DNA of 64,000 nt, taken from the NCBI GenBank assembly GCA_023091665.1, contig JALJCQ010000025.1:496001-560000 (forward strand), in the 5' to 3' direction. Positions 31,314 to 41,351 of this stretch are shown here, in pieces. This stretch comes from Pythium myriotylum (lineage: Eukaryota; Oomycota; Peronosporomycetes; Pythiales; Pythiaceae). Below the pieces are notes generated by a model. The model saw nothing but the letters and a program-made list of their open reading frames with translations. It had not been told where the DNA came from and did no database searches. The stretch's first letter is position 1; the number at the start of each line of letters is the position of its first letter. The position numbers and the translations under genes are program-made.

Positions 31314-32938
31314 GAGCCCGCTCGTCGTCAAGGCTGGCACGCAGCGCGTCTACATTGACTCGGAAGTCGATCTCGTGCTGCTGGACAAGCAGTTTCGCCG
31401 TGAAGAACATGAGACCGTCGAGGCCGACCGCGAGGAGCCACTCGCAAATCTCTGGAAGCACGAGGCCGCGAGCCTCACGCTGCTTGCGATCCCGATTGTA
31501 CGTGGCTTTGGGATCTTGTAGGGGAGGAGGAATCAGTAGTTTGATTTTACGAGTGCACTCACTCTATCTCTTTCTCTACTCGTTAGACGCTCGCAGTAAT
31601 GCTCGAGATGTTCCCGCCAATCCTGATGTCGATGCTCATCGGCCAAGTCAGTGGCGACGCCTCGCCGCAAGTGCTCGCCGGCTCGAGTCTCTCGGATTTC
31701 TTCCAGGGACAGGTCACGATTGCTTTTGCCATGGGGCTCGGCTCTGCAGTTGCGACCATGTGCTCGCAGTCTTTCGGTGCGAGGCAGTACAGACAGCTCT
31801 GGATCTACGCGCAGGCTGGCGTGGTCGCCGGTCTCTACTGCCTCCTGCCGCTCGGGGTGCTGTGTCTCAATAGCGCGCGGCTGCTCACTCTGCTGGGCCA
31901 GAACCCGGCCCTCGCTCACATTGCTCAGAACCTCATCATTATCGCATTTGTCTCCGTCCCGTTCAGTCTCACGTACACCATCGCTCGCTCGGCATTGCAG
32001 GCGCAGAATATCGCCGTGCCGTTCGTATTTGCTTCGCTGGTCTCCTATGCCGTGAGTTTTCCTCTCGGTTATTATCTCGGCAACCATACGTCTCTCGGAT
32101 ACATCGGCATCTACCTGTCAATGATCATCAGTCAAGTCCTGCGCGCGCTGGCGATCGTGCCGATCCTCCTCCGCAACAAGATCTTCAACGACTCGTGGCC
32201 TGGCTGGCAATGGAAAGAGGCCCACAGTCTTGCGCGCCGACTGTGGCCGATCACAACCGGCAGCGTGATGATGGCGACGTTCCAGACCGCAGGTTTCAAC
32301 GCGATCGTCTTGCTCTGTGGTTTACTTCCCAACACAGACGTCGTCATGGCCGCCAACAACATCTCGTCGGGTCTCGTCTCGCTCGCGTTCATCCCTATGA
32401 TGGGTCTTGGTGCTGGAGGGACTGTCCGCGTCGGAAACGCTCTCGGTGCGGGACAACCTCGTCGAGCTTCCGTTGCAGCACTAGTGGTGATTGCGGAAAC
32501 GCTCGCGATCTCATTTGTCGGACTGGTGCTGTGCCGACTTGCTGCCAAGTCGTACGCCCAGGACTTCACGTCGCACGAGACCACGATTGAGCTGTCCACG
32601 AGATTGTCTCAATTCTTGACCGCTCTCATTCCGTGTGTCGCCTTCGTACTCTCGACTCAAGCCATCTTCCAGGCCTGCGGCGCGCAATGGCTCTCAACTT
32701 CTTGATTCTCGTCGTCCTGGGTATACCACTGGGCATCGTGTGCGCAATCCCCCTCGGCGCTGGTGTGTTTGGGTTGTGGATCGGAAACATGTCAGGTGCT
32801 GTGGTGTTTACGATCGCTGCGATCGCTTGGTTTGTTCGCTTGGACTGGAAGAAAACCGCCCACGAAGCTCGCGAGAACGCCCATCTCCACGTTGAACGCG
32901 AGGTTGAGACCGAGTCCTCAAGTGCGACTACGGACTGA

Positions 32939-33832
32939 GAGCACGGAGATAAAGATTGAGCTAAAAAAAAATTCTGTTACACCTACTGCAGTGAATTTGC
33001 AGACTGATGACAGAAACGATATCCAGCCGAAAAGTAGCGGTATGATAGCCTAATCCTAAAATTGCGTACATCGCAAGTCATTAATCGACCATCTCGGCGT
33101 GGAGGGAGACAAAGCTGCACTTGCAATTTTTTTTTACACGACTGAAGAATTTGTGAGGCCTTTACAGTTGGTGGTCTTCGTTGGGTTAAGTGTGAGATCG
33201 GTCCGAGCTGCTTCCCAACGGATACCACATCGATCCTTGGTACTCCCACTGCATGCATCAGCCTTGTTTCGGGAGTAGCCTTGCCTTCTTCTCACTATCC
33301 AGGTATGAAGAGAGTATTTTGGAACGTGGGGACAATTCCCAATCTCAATTGTTCTGTGAATTGTTGTCGAGCCACTACGAACTGTCTCCCTTGGAAGTGC
33401 ATTGCGAATATGTGGTCGACCACTCCAGTCATGCCCAACACAATAAAGTACATCAACTAACACGGCACCTTCGTCGCCACGGCACTAGCTCCACGCATCA
33501 AAACCACGAGATTTCAGGCCCGAGGTTGTCGATGTTCAAGTTGCAGTCTAGCAGCAGTTGTGGCAACATAGTGGCTTCCGCTTCGTTGATGGACGCGAGC
33601 CTCACGGCGATCGGCGCTAGCCGTTTTGAACGCCCCAGCAAGACCACCAACTCAAACAGCAGATGCACATAGTATTTTTGAATGTCAAATGTACATAATG
33701 GCTTCCGCCTTTTGATGGACGCGCGCGTCAGATGGTTAGATCTAGTAGCGCCTCCAACTCGAACGACTCCCATTCCGCATTCTTCCTTGCGCAACTCACT
33801 CGACACCTTCTCTTTTAGGCTCGTCCCCACCG
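32939..33832. other. Intergenic region
   Basis: About 890 nt of lower GC content. Two partly similar short segments occur (TGGCTTCCGCTTCGTTGATGG near 33572 and TGGCTTCCGCCTTTTGATGG near 33700). Open frames (for example 33498-33830 minus, 110 codons) were not recognised and have no supporting features. Confidence 0.4.
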
Positions 33833-34170
33833 ATGAAGCTCCTCGTCGCTGTCGTCGCTGCGCTTGCGATGCTCGGTCGTGCTAACGTTCAAGCATGCAC
33901 CACTCTCCATTGCAATGTCTGGGCTCCTTTCCTAGCCTATGTAATGGAGTCGTAACTGTGCTCAAGCAAGATTATCAAGCCCTAGCGACCGCGGCCATCA
34001 CCGGATCCGGAACAAGTTGGGTGCTTGACTACATCGGCACGACGATCACGCTCCCGACTAACCCTCCCGTGGAGGCGAGTGCACGAGCGGCGTCAGGCAC
34101 CGCATCACTTACTCCCCTCGCTTACAAACAACAAACCGTGCTAAGAAGCACACACTCATACGTGCCTTGA
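33833..34170 (+). pseudogene. Decayed small secreted protein gene
   Basis: ATG 33833 begins a clear signal peptide (MKLLVAVVAALAMLGRANVQA) with cleavage expected before ACTTLHCNVW. That frame stops at TAA 33953-33955 after 40 codons. A second frame carries on with compatible small-secreted-protein composition (LATAAITGSGTSWVLDYIGT, then Thr/Ala/Pro-rich) to TGA 34168-34170. I read this as one gene with a frameshift near 33950. A 40-residue secreted peptide is the alternative. The family was not recognised; it is not a clear elicitin and shows no RXLR motif. Confidence 0.45.
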
Positions 34171-34516
34171 AGTAGTCCTGTCAATTCAAATTTGAATCAG
34201 ACAACTCGCTTTCATTCTCTCTCCCCGTTTCTATCTCGTCGAGGCTTGGGGTGGCTTATCGCCACGTCGCTTTGCAGCTCAGCCATTGCAGGGGCGCAGC
34301 GATGGCATTCCAGGAGACGGGTGATCTCTCCACACGCATGAAGACGACTTCTCTCGAGGTGCCAAAGTGGATATGTGCTCGAAACAGTTTTACATCCTTA
34401 ATCCACTTTTTTACACGTCTTCATTCAGATATCCTAAAACAAAAACTTAAACCAAGTGGTCCACATTATATTCACCCTTTGCAACGTCGGACAAGCGATG
34501 TGCTCCTCATAAGACC
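34171..34516 (+). promoter_or_regulatory. Upstream region of PPCS with a GTGGTCCACAT motif
   Basis: 346 nt without a gene. GTGGTCCACATTA at 34456-34468, about 50 nt before the PPCS start, shares its core with two exact palindromes in the BolA/AP sigma promoter (36396-36408 and 36521-36533). Confidence 0.45.
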
Positions 34517-35665
34517 ATGGGGTTGGACGAGGAGCGTGCGCACGCGGCGGCGTATTTCCGCGCGACGCCGGCGCCGCCGGCGCTCCACGAGCACCGCGCG
34601 GCGCTGCTGCGCTTTCTCGACCACCACCGCGCCACGGGCAAGTGCGTGGCCGTCGTGACGTCCGGGGGCACGACCGTGCCGCTCGAGAAGAACACCGTGC
34701 GCTTCCTCGACAACTTTTCGACCGGCTCGCGCGGCGCGGCGTCCGTCGAGAGCCTGCTCGGGCTCGGGTACGCGGTCGTGTATCTCTATCGCCCCGGTTC
34801 CGTCGCGCCGTTTGCTCGCCATGTGCAGAAGGCCACGTCCAAGAGCGTCGACCTCGATCTGCTCGAGCATTTCGAAGTGACCAAGAGCAACATCCAGCTC
34901 CACTTTGACGGCGAGCAGGACCGCCGCCGCGTGCTCAACGCACTGCAAAACTACCGAGCGGTCGTGCAGGCCCAGTCGCTGCTCGCGCTGCCGTTCACGT
35001 CGGTGAACGACTACTTTTTCCTGCTCAAACTCGCTGGCGAGGCGCTCGCGTCGTGGAAAGAGCGCGCAATGTTCTACCTGGCGGCCGCGGTGAGCGACTT
35101 TTACATCCCGGCGGAGGAGATCGCAGAGCATAAGATCCAGTCCCGCGATGGGCCGCTCAAGCTCGAGCTGCAGCAAGTGCCGAAGCTGCTCGGGCTACTG
35201 CGCCACGACTGGGCGCCGCATGCGTTTTGCGTGTCGTTCAAGCTCGAGACGGACTGGGACCTGCTGCGCAAGAAGGCCAAGATGGCGATCGACAAGTACG
35301 CGATGCATCTCGTGGTCGCGAACGAGCTGCACACGCGCTTCGACGAAGTGTTGCTCATCACCGGCAACGACGAGCGCACGATCGAGCGCCCCAAGGACGC
35401 GGACGAGATCGAAGCAACTTTGATCGATGCCGTCGCCGGCGTCCATTTCAAGTACATCGCCTCGAATGCTGTGAGTGTGCCCGATTCGGTCGGTACCAAG
35501 CTGCCGTCCGATGGCCGTCGCCCGTGGCGACGACGCCTCCCTCCACGCGTGCAGAACGCTGTCGCCGTGCTGGAGCAGCACCAGGAAGAGATCCTCGCGG
35601 TCGTGCTGGGCGGCGTGCTCTCGGTCATGCTCAGCATGCTTCAAAACAGTATGCGCCGTCGCTAA
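34517..35665 (+). CDS. PPCS: Phosphopantothenate-cysteine ligase with C-terminal membrane segment
   Basis: PPCS joins 4'-phosphopantothenate to cysteine, the second step of coenzyme A synthesis. Eukaryotic enzymes use ATP. The single-exon frame is 382 residues. Family features seen are [20 protein letters not shown] with NFSTGSRGA (nucleotide loop), [12 protein letters not shown] (the conserved AAVSD substrate site), QKVPK-type [14 protein letters not shown] and VVANELHTR. Human PPCS is about 311 residues, so the extra C-terminal 60 or so stand out. They contain a hydrophobic run ([17 protein letters not shown]) followed by MRRR at the very end, as in tail-anchored proteins. Start: the first ATG of the frame (CCATGGGG), preceded by a plausible promoter. 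The enzyme assignment is secure; membrane anchoring is inferred. Confidence 0.95.
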   Translation: MGLDEERAHAAAYFRATPAPPALHEHRAALLRFLDHHRATGKCVAVVTSGGTTVPLEKNTVRFLDNFSTGSRGAASVESLLGLGYAVVYLYRPGSVAPFARHVQKATSKSVDLDLLEHFEVTKSNIQLHFDGEQDRRRVLNALQNYRAVVQAQSLLALPFTSVNDYFFLLKLAGEALASWKERAMFYLAAAVSDFYIPAEEIAEHKIQSRDGPLKLELQQVPKLLGLLRHDWAPHAFCVSFKLETDWDLLRKKAKMAIDKYAMHLVVANELHTRFDEVLLITGNDERTIERPKDADEIEATLIDAVAGVHFKYIASNAVSVPDSVGTKLPSDGRRPWRRRLPPRVQNAVAVLEQHQEEILAVVLGGVLSVMLSMLQNSMRRR

Positions 35666-35720
35666 GACGTCAAGCTGCTCTCACACGATCGAAAACTACT
35701 AGATTTACACTGCGGTTCTT

Positions 35721-36254
35721 CTACTGATGGTCCTTCTCGAGGCTCTTCAAAAAGTCCTGCTTGCTCGGGTCGTTCTTCATGCCGCCCATGCAGTTGGGCG
35801 ACGGCTGCACGACGCTGCCGCCGGCGGCTTCCCACTGCGCGGGCGTCTTGCCGAGAATCGAGAGCGCGTGGACGCCGTTCGCGAGCTCATTCTCGAGCAC
35901 GGCGTTGACCATGCGGTGTCGCTGCAGCAGCGGCTTGCCTTCGAACTCGCTCGAGACCACGACCACTTTGAAGTGGGTCTCGGCGCCCCGGGGCACGTTG
36001 TGCATGTGCGACTCGTTCAGCACGTCCAAGTGCACGGGCGCGAACGCCGCCTCGAGCTTGGCGCGGATCTGTTGCGCAATCGGCCCACTCGCCTCGGCCA
36101 TTCTCGTCGCGAAGAATCGGCTCTAAGAGAGAGAGAAAAGAGAAGAAGCAAGAGGATGACTCAGCCCAAGGCGAGACGAGCAAGCGGGCCGTGAGACGAG
36201 ACGCACCGATCGGAGAGTGCGCGGCGCGGCGCGAGAGCGGATCTGGCGCAGCAT
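35721..36254 (-). CDS. Mitochondrial BolA-family protein (two exons)
   Basis: BolA proteins act with monothiol glutaredoxins in iron-sulphur cluster handling. The BolA domain is LDVLNESHMHNVP ... HFKVVVVSSEFEGK ... LQRHRMVNAVLENEL ... HALSILGKTP, with the conserved HR pair. ATG 36101 would give 126 residues, but I prefer ATG 36254. Exon 1 (36254-36207) encodes MLRQIRSRAAPRTLRS, an 84-nt GT-AG intron follows (36206-36123), and exon 2 starts SRFFATRMAEAS in frame. Together these form a classical Arg/Ser-rich mitochondrial presequence, giving 149 residues. The extra C-terminal tail (PSPNCMGGMKNDPS) is not part of the core fold. It is divergent from the AP sigma gene and tail-to-tail with PPCS, 55 nt apart. 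Confidence 0.9.
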
Positions 36255-36663
36255 GAGTGAGCGTCGGGCGGCGGCGGACGACTCGCCTGCCGCTTCAAGC
36301 TGTCGCGAGAGCTTGCTCGTCTCGTGCCAGGAGATGCGCGTGCCTCGAGCCAATGACCAGGCGAGGCGTACTTAAGAGGGAGAGCATTCGACCGAATGTG
36401 GACCACATTAAATTCATGTGGTCACTTCACTCACTTTGACGTGGTCAACATAATACGCGCATTTTGATAATTTGACGGTGCTTGTAAGACTAGGAATGGA
36501 ATTTAGTGTGTTTTGAAAGGATGTGGTCCACATCAACTTTTGATCTAGTTATGGAATTTGTATGAAATGAAACTGGCTAATTCTGTAATTCTGGATTCTC
36601 GACCATGGGGGACGTGGCACTGCAAACAGCACCTTCGGACCTTCCTGAGCAGCTCTCTTGACC
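36255..36663. promoter_or_regulatory. Bidirectional promoter of BolA and AP sigma with ATGTGGWCCACAT palindromes
   Basis: 409 nt between two divergent starts. ATGTGGACCACAT (36396-36408) and ATGTGGTCCACAT (36521-36533) are the same 13-nt palindrome with a central A/T flip. ATGTGGTCAC (36416-36425) and GACGTGGTCAAC (near 36438) are half sites. The palindrome recurs as GTGGTCCACAT before PPCS. It is probably a transcription factor site, inferred from repetition and symmetry. Confidence 0.5.
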
Positions 36664-37408
36664 ATGGTGCGTCTCTCTCTCTCTCTCGCTCCTGCGTGCC
36701 ATGTCCCCATGTCGCCATCTCGCTCATGTGTCTACTGCGTCTCCTGCTTTCGGCAGATTGAGACGGTGCTGCTGATGAGCCGCCAGGGCAAGACGCGCCT
36801 GAGCAAGTGGTACGTCGCGGCCACGGGCGCGCAGAAGACGCGCATGATCCGCGAGATCACGGCGCTCGTGCTCTCGCGTCCGGCCAAGCAGTGCAACTTT
36901 ATCGAGTTCAAGGACAAGAAGATCGTCTACAAGCGGTGCGTGCGGTTCTTATATGTTGAGCGGAGAAGGCACGGGTTGACAGGAAGGAAAAACGAGCTGA
37001 CTCGAAAGTTTTGGTCGGTGCCGAGTAGCTACGCGAGTCTCTACTTCATTGCGTGCATCTCCAAGGACGAGAACGAGCTGATTACGCTCGAGAAGATCCA
37101 TCTCTACGTCGAAGTGCTCGATCGCTACTTTGGCAACGTGAGTAGAGCTTGACATGGGAGCGGGGTTGTGGAGGTTGAGGGGATTGATTGTTTTTTTTAT
37201 TATTAAAATGTACGCGCAGGTGTGCGAGCTGGACATTATATTCAACTTCCACAAGGCGTACTACATCCTGGACGAGCTGCTCATCGGGGGCCACCTCCAG
37301 GAATCGAGCAAGAAAGAGATGTTGCGGATCATCAACTCGCAGGAGGACTACATGGACGAGTCCAAGGACGAGAAGCTCGTGCTGCGTGGGCGCACGGGTA
37401 CGAGGTAG
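36664..37408 (+). CDS. Clathrin adaptor complex AP-1 small (sigma) subunit
   Basis: The sigma subunit is part of the AP core that sorts cargo at the trans-Golgi and endosomes. Four exons are proposed: 36664-36666 (the ATG alone), 36757-36935, 37029-37137 and 37220-37408. Introns are 90, 93 and 82 nt, all GT-AG. The protein has 159 residues, the normal sigma1 length: [16 protein letters not shown] at the start, [29 protein letters not shown] across intron 2, [37 protein letters not shown] across intron 3, and [13 protein letters not shown]. These blocks fit AP-1 sigma better than AP-2. The one-codon first exon is unusual, but the join (M then [10 protein letters not shown]) gives the expected N-terminus. 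The tail (RGRTGTR) is variable in the family. Confidence 0.95.
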
Positions 37409-38034
37409 ACGTCAAGACAATCTAGAGCGCGTACTCGTACGAAAAACATCGAGAAGAAGGAGGAGAAGAAGAGAAATGGAATGTTGTTTGACTGTCGTCT
37501 ATATTTATGGGCTGAAGTTGGATCGAAACGTCGGTCTAGTAGATTCTGGGGGAACGAGACTGGGTATGACAGCACGTGTGCGAAATGCAGCAGTGGATGG
37601 TAATCGACGCAACGGCGGAGATATGGATGAGCGAAACACTAACTCGATGTTCCAGTCGAGAGTAGAAAGAAACTCTTCCGCGCGACTGCGGGGCTGTCGC
37701 TGCAGCAGCAGATGCAAGTTGCGTCGCAGATGCAAACAAAAGGCGACGATATGCTCAAGGTTGAGAGGGATTTGTGTTGAATCTTTGCTGGTGTGTGTGA
37801 CCCGGTGTGCGTGTCATCGGTAGTAGAAGATCCAGCAGATGAAGAAAGCATCCAGGCATCAAAAGCAAGCGACCAGGGAGAACAACGTCAAGGTAAAGTT
37901 TACAAATCAAGCCAAGAGAATAAAAATGGACTGATGGTTTAGGAATCTGCTAGTACGAGTGGCTCCATGAACACCAACACCTCAAGAAACTCGAAGAAGT
38001 AAGTTGGCTGTGCAGACAAGGTAGAGTTGCTCAG
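37409..38034. other. Intergenic region, possibly with upstream exons of the next gene
   Basis: About 620 nt. ATG 37839 (MKKASRHQKQATREN) to 37892 followed by a GTAAAG donor, and 37943-37998 with a GTAAGT donor, look like small exons. I could not join them in frame to 38035, so they are not annotated as coding. Confidence 0.35.
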
Positions 38035-40068
38035 ATGAGTCTCACGAACTGTATTATGAAGGCATATTCTAAAGAGCTGGAGTCATTGGTGCTGCGTATG
38101 TACAACGACGCATGCTCTGATTCAGTATCACCTTCGTCGATCTCGTCGGTGGCAAAGAAGAAATCTCCATCGCGGCCAGAGGCCGACTCACCAATCTGCA
38201 AACCAACGGACCCACCGAGTCTTGGATCCAAGCAATATGCCAAAGAGCTGGAGGAGATCGTTCAACTGGAACAGGACTACCGTGTTGCGTTACTGAAGCA
38301 GATTGCATCTGACCGGGAGCAGGTATTGATTCCCAATATTTAGCGCAGCGCCCGTGGCCTGATTTTTTTTTTTCACACAGAGACAAGCAATGAAGCAACT
38401 TATCGATGGACTTCGACATCGAATCGAAAGTGGGACGCACGGCTCACCTGCTGCTGTGACGGAAAACCTAAAGAAAGAGGCCCAAGAGTTGATCTTTGAC
38501 ACAGTGATCGGCCATCAAATGGTCGATGCAACGCTTGAAGATGAGTTCCGATTGGCTGAGAGCGAGTTTCAACCGATTTTCCAATCCCTTCTAGAGCATC
38601 TCAAGTCTGGAGATGGCAATGTGCGATCTAGAGGCAACCAAAACGAGAGCGTCGAATCATTGGATGCGATGATTTCAAGCGTGTGTGGTTCTGACGTAGA
38701 TGAGATGCTCCGAATCGAAATACGTAACGAGTTTGAGCGCCTGGAAGGGGACCTCGTGGAGGATTTAGCGGCGTATGAGCGTGAATTCCATCTTTTAGCG
38801 TCACAAGAGGATGCTGCGGGAAGCATTCTCTCGGCAGCATCAAAGTCCGGAGGATGGTCGCTCGAGGACGACGAGAAGTTTATCGCCGTGCTAAAGAATT
38901 ACGAGCGACGTGCTGCTGTTCAAAAGCACCCTGATCTGATCTATGATCAAGTTAAAGCTGTGGTTCCACATCAAAGCATCGCCGAAATTAAAAAGCATGC
39001 AAAATTCAACTCCCATTTGCGCTTCTATCAAGCTAAATGTCGGGATCGTCAAAGCGAGCACAATCGCCGATACGCTGAGTTGTGTGCCAACGCAAAAGAA
39101 AAAATTGCTGTTGCAAAGCAAGAACAAGACGACAAAGCTCGGAAGATGGAGCAGCTGCGGATCCTTCAGCAGCAGTGTTCGCACTTGCACGAGAAAGTGG
39201 CCGAGTGGAGAACCACAAAAGAGGCCGAACAACGCATCAAAGGCCAGCAAGACGAGCTGGAACGTCTACTTCGGATGCAGCAAAAGGAGGAAGAAGCAGC
39301 GAAAGAGAAGAAACGCCGTGATGAACAAAAGGAGCAACTCGAGGAGTTCAAGAAGACTAAGCTAGTAGGAAGTATGGTCGATGAAATGCTCGCCCAGCAA
39401 CAACGCGAGCGGGATGAAGAGGATAAGGCGCTTCGGAATGTGTTCAATGCCGAACGAGTCCAATTTCGTCAGGCCGAGTTTGAGGTACGCTTATGCTTAG
39501 CGTTTGACGAGCAGGGCTCTTTTGACTGAGTATAGCTACGCAGCGTAAATTGGTCGAAGATCGTCTAGAGCAGCAGCGAAGGGAACAGCGTGAGGTAGAG
39601 CGACTGGCTAAGTTGGACGCGATCAAGCAGGAGACGCCGTACGCTGAGAAAATTTCCTCCATTGCGGTACGGAATGGCTAGTCGTACTTTAATCTGGTAC
39701 CGTCTCTAACTCCCTGCTTGGTATAGGCTGATCCGGAACGAACTCGACAGGAAACTGCGGCGTTCAAGGCAAACGTGGAGGCTGCAGAAGACGGTTTGCC
39801 ACTTCATGTGAGATTGATCTTTAAACATTTACCCGACCTACGAGAGCCCCCACATAACAGGCATTGAATGTAGGAGAAAGGCTTGTTTCCAACCCACGGT
39901 TACGACTGCGAGACACTGTTCAAGAACGCGCGCTTCAAACTTGGCATTGCGTTACGGAACGCAGGTCTCCACCAGACTGACTACGCGCGTAAAGCGCTGG
40001 CAAACATCAAAGTCAGCAACGTCGGAGCCTATCGCCATGCGGTCGCGCCGCCTACGCAGTTGTGGTAG
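38035..40068 (+). CDS. CCDC112/CCDC148-like coiled-coil protein with SANT-like segment
   Basis: Five exons: 38035-38322, 38381-39484, 39544-39666, 39727-39807, 39874-40068. Introns are 58-66 nt with GT-AG ends, giving 596 residues from ATG 38035. Near residue 245 a SANT/Myb-like stretch (GGWSLEDDEKFIAVLKNY ... HQSIAEIKKHAKF) is followed by long charged coiled coils. The C-terminus is a conserved block (FNAERVQFRQAEFE, TPYAEKISSIADPERTRQET, KGLFPTHGYDCETLFKNARF, RNAGLHQTDYARKAL) that resembles animal CCDC112/CCDC148 proteins, which are linked to centrosomes and cilia. A flagellar or basal-body role in zoospores is an inference. The true start may lie in an earlier exon. Confidence is high that it is a gene, moderate for the family. 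Confidence 0.8.
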
Positions 40069-40132
40069 TAAAGCGAGCTATAATTCAGGTGACCGGTTCT
40101 TCGACCCGATGTGATTAAAGGAGGTCGGCAAT

Positions 40133-40297
40133 AATTGGTCTCAAGTTGCCCCACGCGTCAATTGCTGAAGTCAGCGAGGACTCTTTTGCAATGCAGACCA
40201 ATTGCAAAAGAGTCCTCGCTGACTTCAGCGATTGGTCTGCAATTGGTCTCAAGTTGCCCCACGCGTCAATCGCTGAAGTCAGCGAGGACTCTTTTGC
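40133..40297 (+). repeat. Direct and inverted copies of the F-box gene 3' end
   Basis: A 57-nt block at 40241-40297, covering the end of the F-box coding sequence and its flank, is repeated directly at 40133-40189 with one mismatch (T/C). Between them, 40203-40229 carries the 26-27 nt GCTGAAGTCAGCGAGGACTC... part in reverse complement, with GCAGACCAAT/ATTGGTCTGC arms around it. Hairpins with stems of about 25 bp are possible. The block holds the stop codon of the F-box gene. Confidence 0.9.
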
Positions 40298-41215
40298 CGC
40301 GGGCGACCTCGGTCGTGAGGCGGTGGAGGCGCTTCTGGTACTGCGATCGCAGCGAAAACAACTGCTTGGACTGCCACTGGATGGTCGATTCGATCGCCTG
40401 AAGTTCATCTGTGATCTCGCTCTTGGTCAACGCGACGTGACGAGCATTCGTCGCTTGGTTGGACGCTGCAGCGCGCCGGTTCGTGCGGTTGAGCCATTTG
40501 ACGCAGTTCATTTGCATGCGACGGAGCTTCTTGTCGCTCTGCGACTTGCTCTTGGTCGCCTGCAGCAGCTCGCGCAGGTCCGATCGCTGCCGCTTGAGTT
40601 CCTGGAGCTCATTCTTGCCTTCCTCAAACGCCTTGTGGGCGCCGTCAAATGCCCGTGCCGCCTAACCAACACAACCACGCACTCCATTAGCTCTAATACC
40701 AATATCTCCATCATAAACAACACCGCCCTTACCACATGGAACTCGCGATACCAGTCTTTCCAGAACGTTTCATCAACGCCGACCTCTTCCATTTTCTCTT
40801 CTTCCTCTTCCTCTTGCTCTACTACCTCCTCCCTTCTCGTATGCAACACCATTCCAAGTCGTCCGCGTTGCAACTCATCTCGCTCGCCTTCTCCGCCCGT
40901 GAGATCGAGTCTCCGCGTCGCATTCTGTCGCTGGAGCCCGGCTTCCACGGGCACTCGCTGGGCGTCGATGCGCCGGATCTCGCGTCGCACCATGTCCACG
41001 GCCAGCCGCTTCCACAGCGGCGCGAGCGCCACGCCGCTCTCCACGCCTCGCGCGACGCATGCGACGCGGCAGAGCGACGAGGCGTCCAGGAACCGCCACA
41101 GGAGCTGCTTGCATTCGTCCGGCAGCCCACCGAGCATTATCGGAGACCTTTGTAGCTCTTCAGAAGGTGACCGTGGGTTTGTATCCACGAGATGCTGATA
41201 CACGGTTCGTAACAT
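40266..41215 (-). CDS. F-box protein with C-terminal coiled coil
   Basis: F-box proteins recruit substrates to SCF ubiquitin ligases by binding Skp1. Exon 1 (41215-40733) carries the F-box at about residues 28-70 (MLGGLPDECKQLLWRFLDA ... VACVARGVESGVAL, PLWKRLAVD), an acidic Glu-rich stretch, and FWKDWYREFHV. A 71-nt GT-AG intron (40732-40662) follows. Exon 2 (40661-40266) encodes a basic coiled coil (ELQELKRQRSDLRELLQ, KKLRRMQMNCVKWLN, QLFSLRSQYQKRLHRL), giving 292 residues. No WD40, LRR or Kelch substrate domain is present, so the coil would have to bind partners. Its last codons and stop lie in the repeat at 40133-40297. It diverges from the prominin-like gene 136 nt away. Confidence 0.85.
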
Positions 41216-41351
41216 GAGTTTCTAAAAATGTAGCCATGTTGGGAAATGCAAAATCTGTGACGAGGTGACGAGCCAACAATAGGCTTTGTGATGATCCTTG
41301 GATCGGTGAGAGCAAAGGCTCCGAGGGAGATCGCCCTGTGAGACACTTGCG
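41216..41351. promoter_or_regulatory. Divergent promoter of the F-box and prominin-like genes
   Basis: 136 nt between two opposite starts. No TATA box was recognised. Confidence 0.5.

Larger units (their letters stand above)
24564..32938 (+). pseudogene. MATE-family efflux transporter gene, interrupted by a copia element
   Basis: ATG 24564 (MEATHDEVFRQLEQPRQ) opens the gene. After the element (24670-31313) and with one GAGCC copy set aside, the frame continues exactly (EKS, then PLVVKAGTQRVYIDSEVD). An 89-nt GT-AG intron (31498-31586) falls inside the first membrane region (LTLLAIPI, then TLAVMLEMFPP). The rest shows about twelve hydrophobic segments and MATE features (GQVSGDAS, FGARQYRQLW, GAGGTVRVGNALGAGQ). 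MATE proteins export organic cations and drugs in exchange for H+ or Na+. Three lesions are visible: TAG at codon 18 (24615-24617), the insertion, and a frameshift near 32690, after which coding continues (ALNFLILVVLGIPLG) to TGA 32936-32938. Confidence 0.9.

Noticed and set aside
31533..32087. 184-codon minus-strand frame opposite the MATE gene
   Set aside because: Shadow of the membrane-protein coding frame; the plus strand has clear MATE features.
33498..33830. 110-codon minus-strand frame between MATE and the secreted protein
   Set aside because: No family, no supporting features, and it lies in the likely promoter of the plus-strand gene.
37999..38034. In-frame link between small upstream exons (37839-37998) and the coiled-coil gene
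   Set aside because: The GTAAGT donor to the only nearby acceptors gives either a stop codon or a 17-nt intron, so the join was not accepted.
40141..40300. CRISPR-like array
   Set aside because: Only three copies, one inverted and no regular spacers, in a eukaryotic gene end; it is a local duplication.
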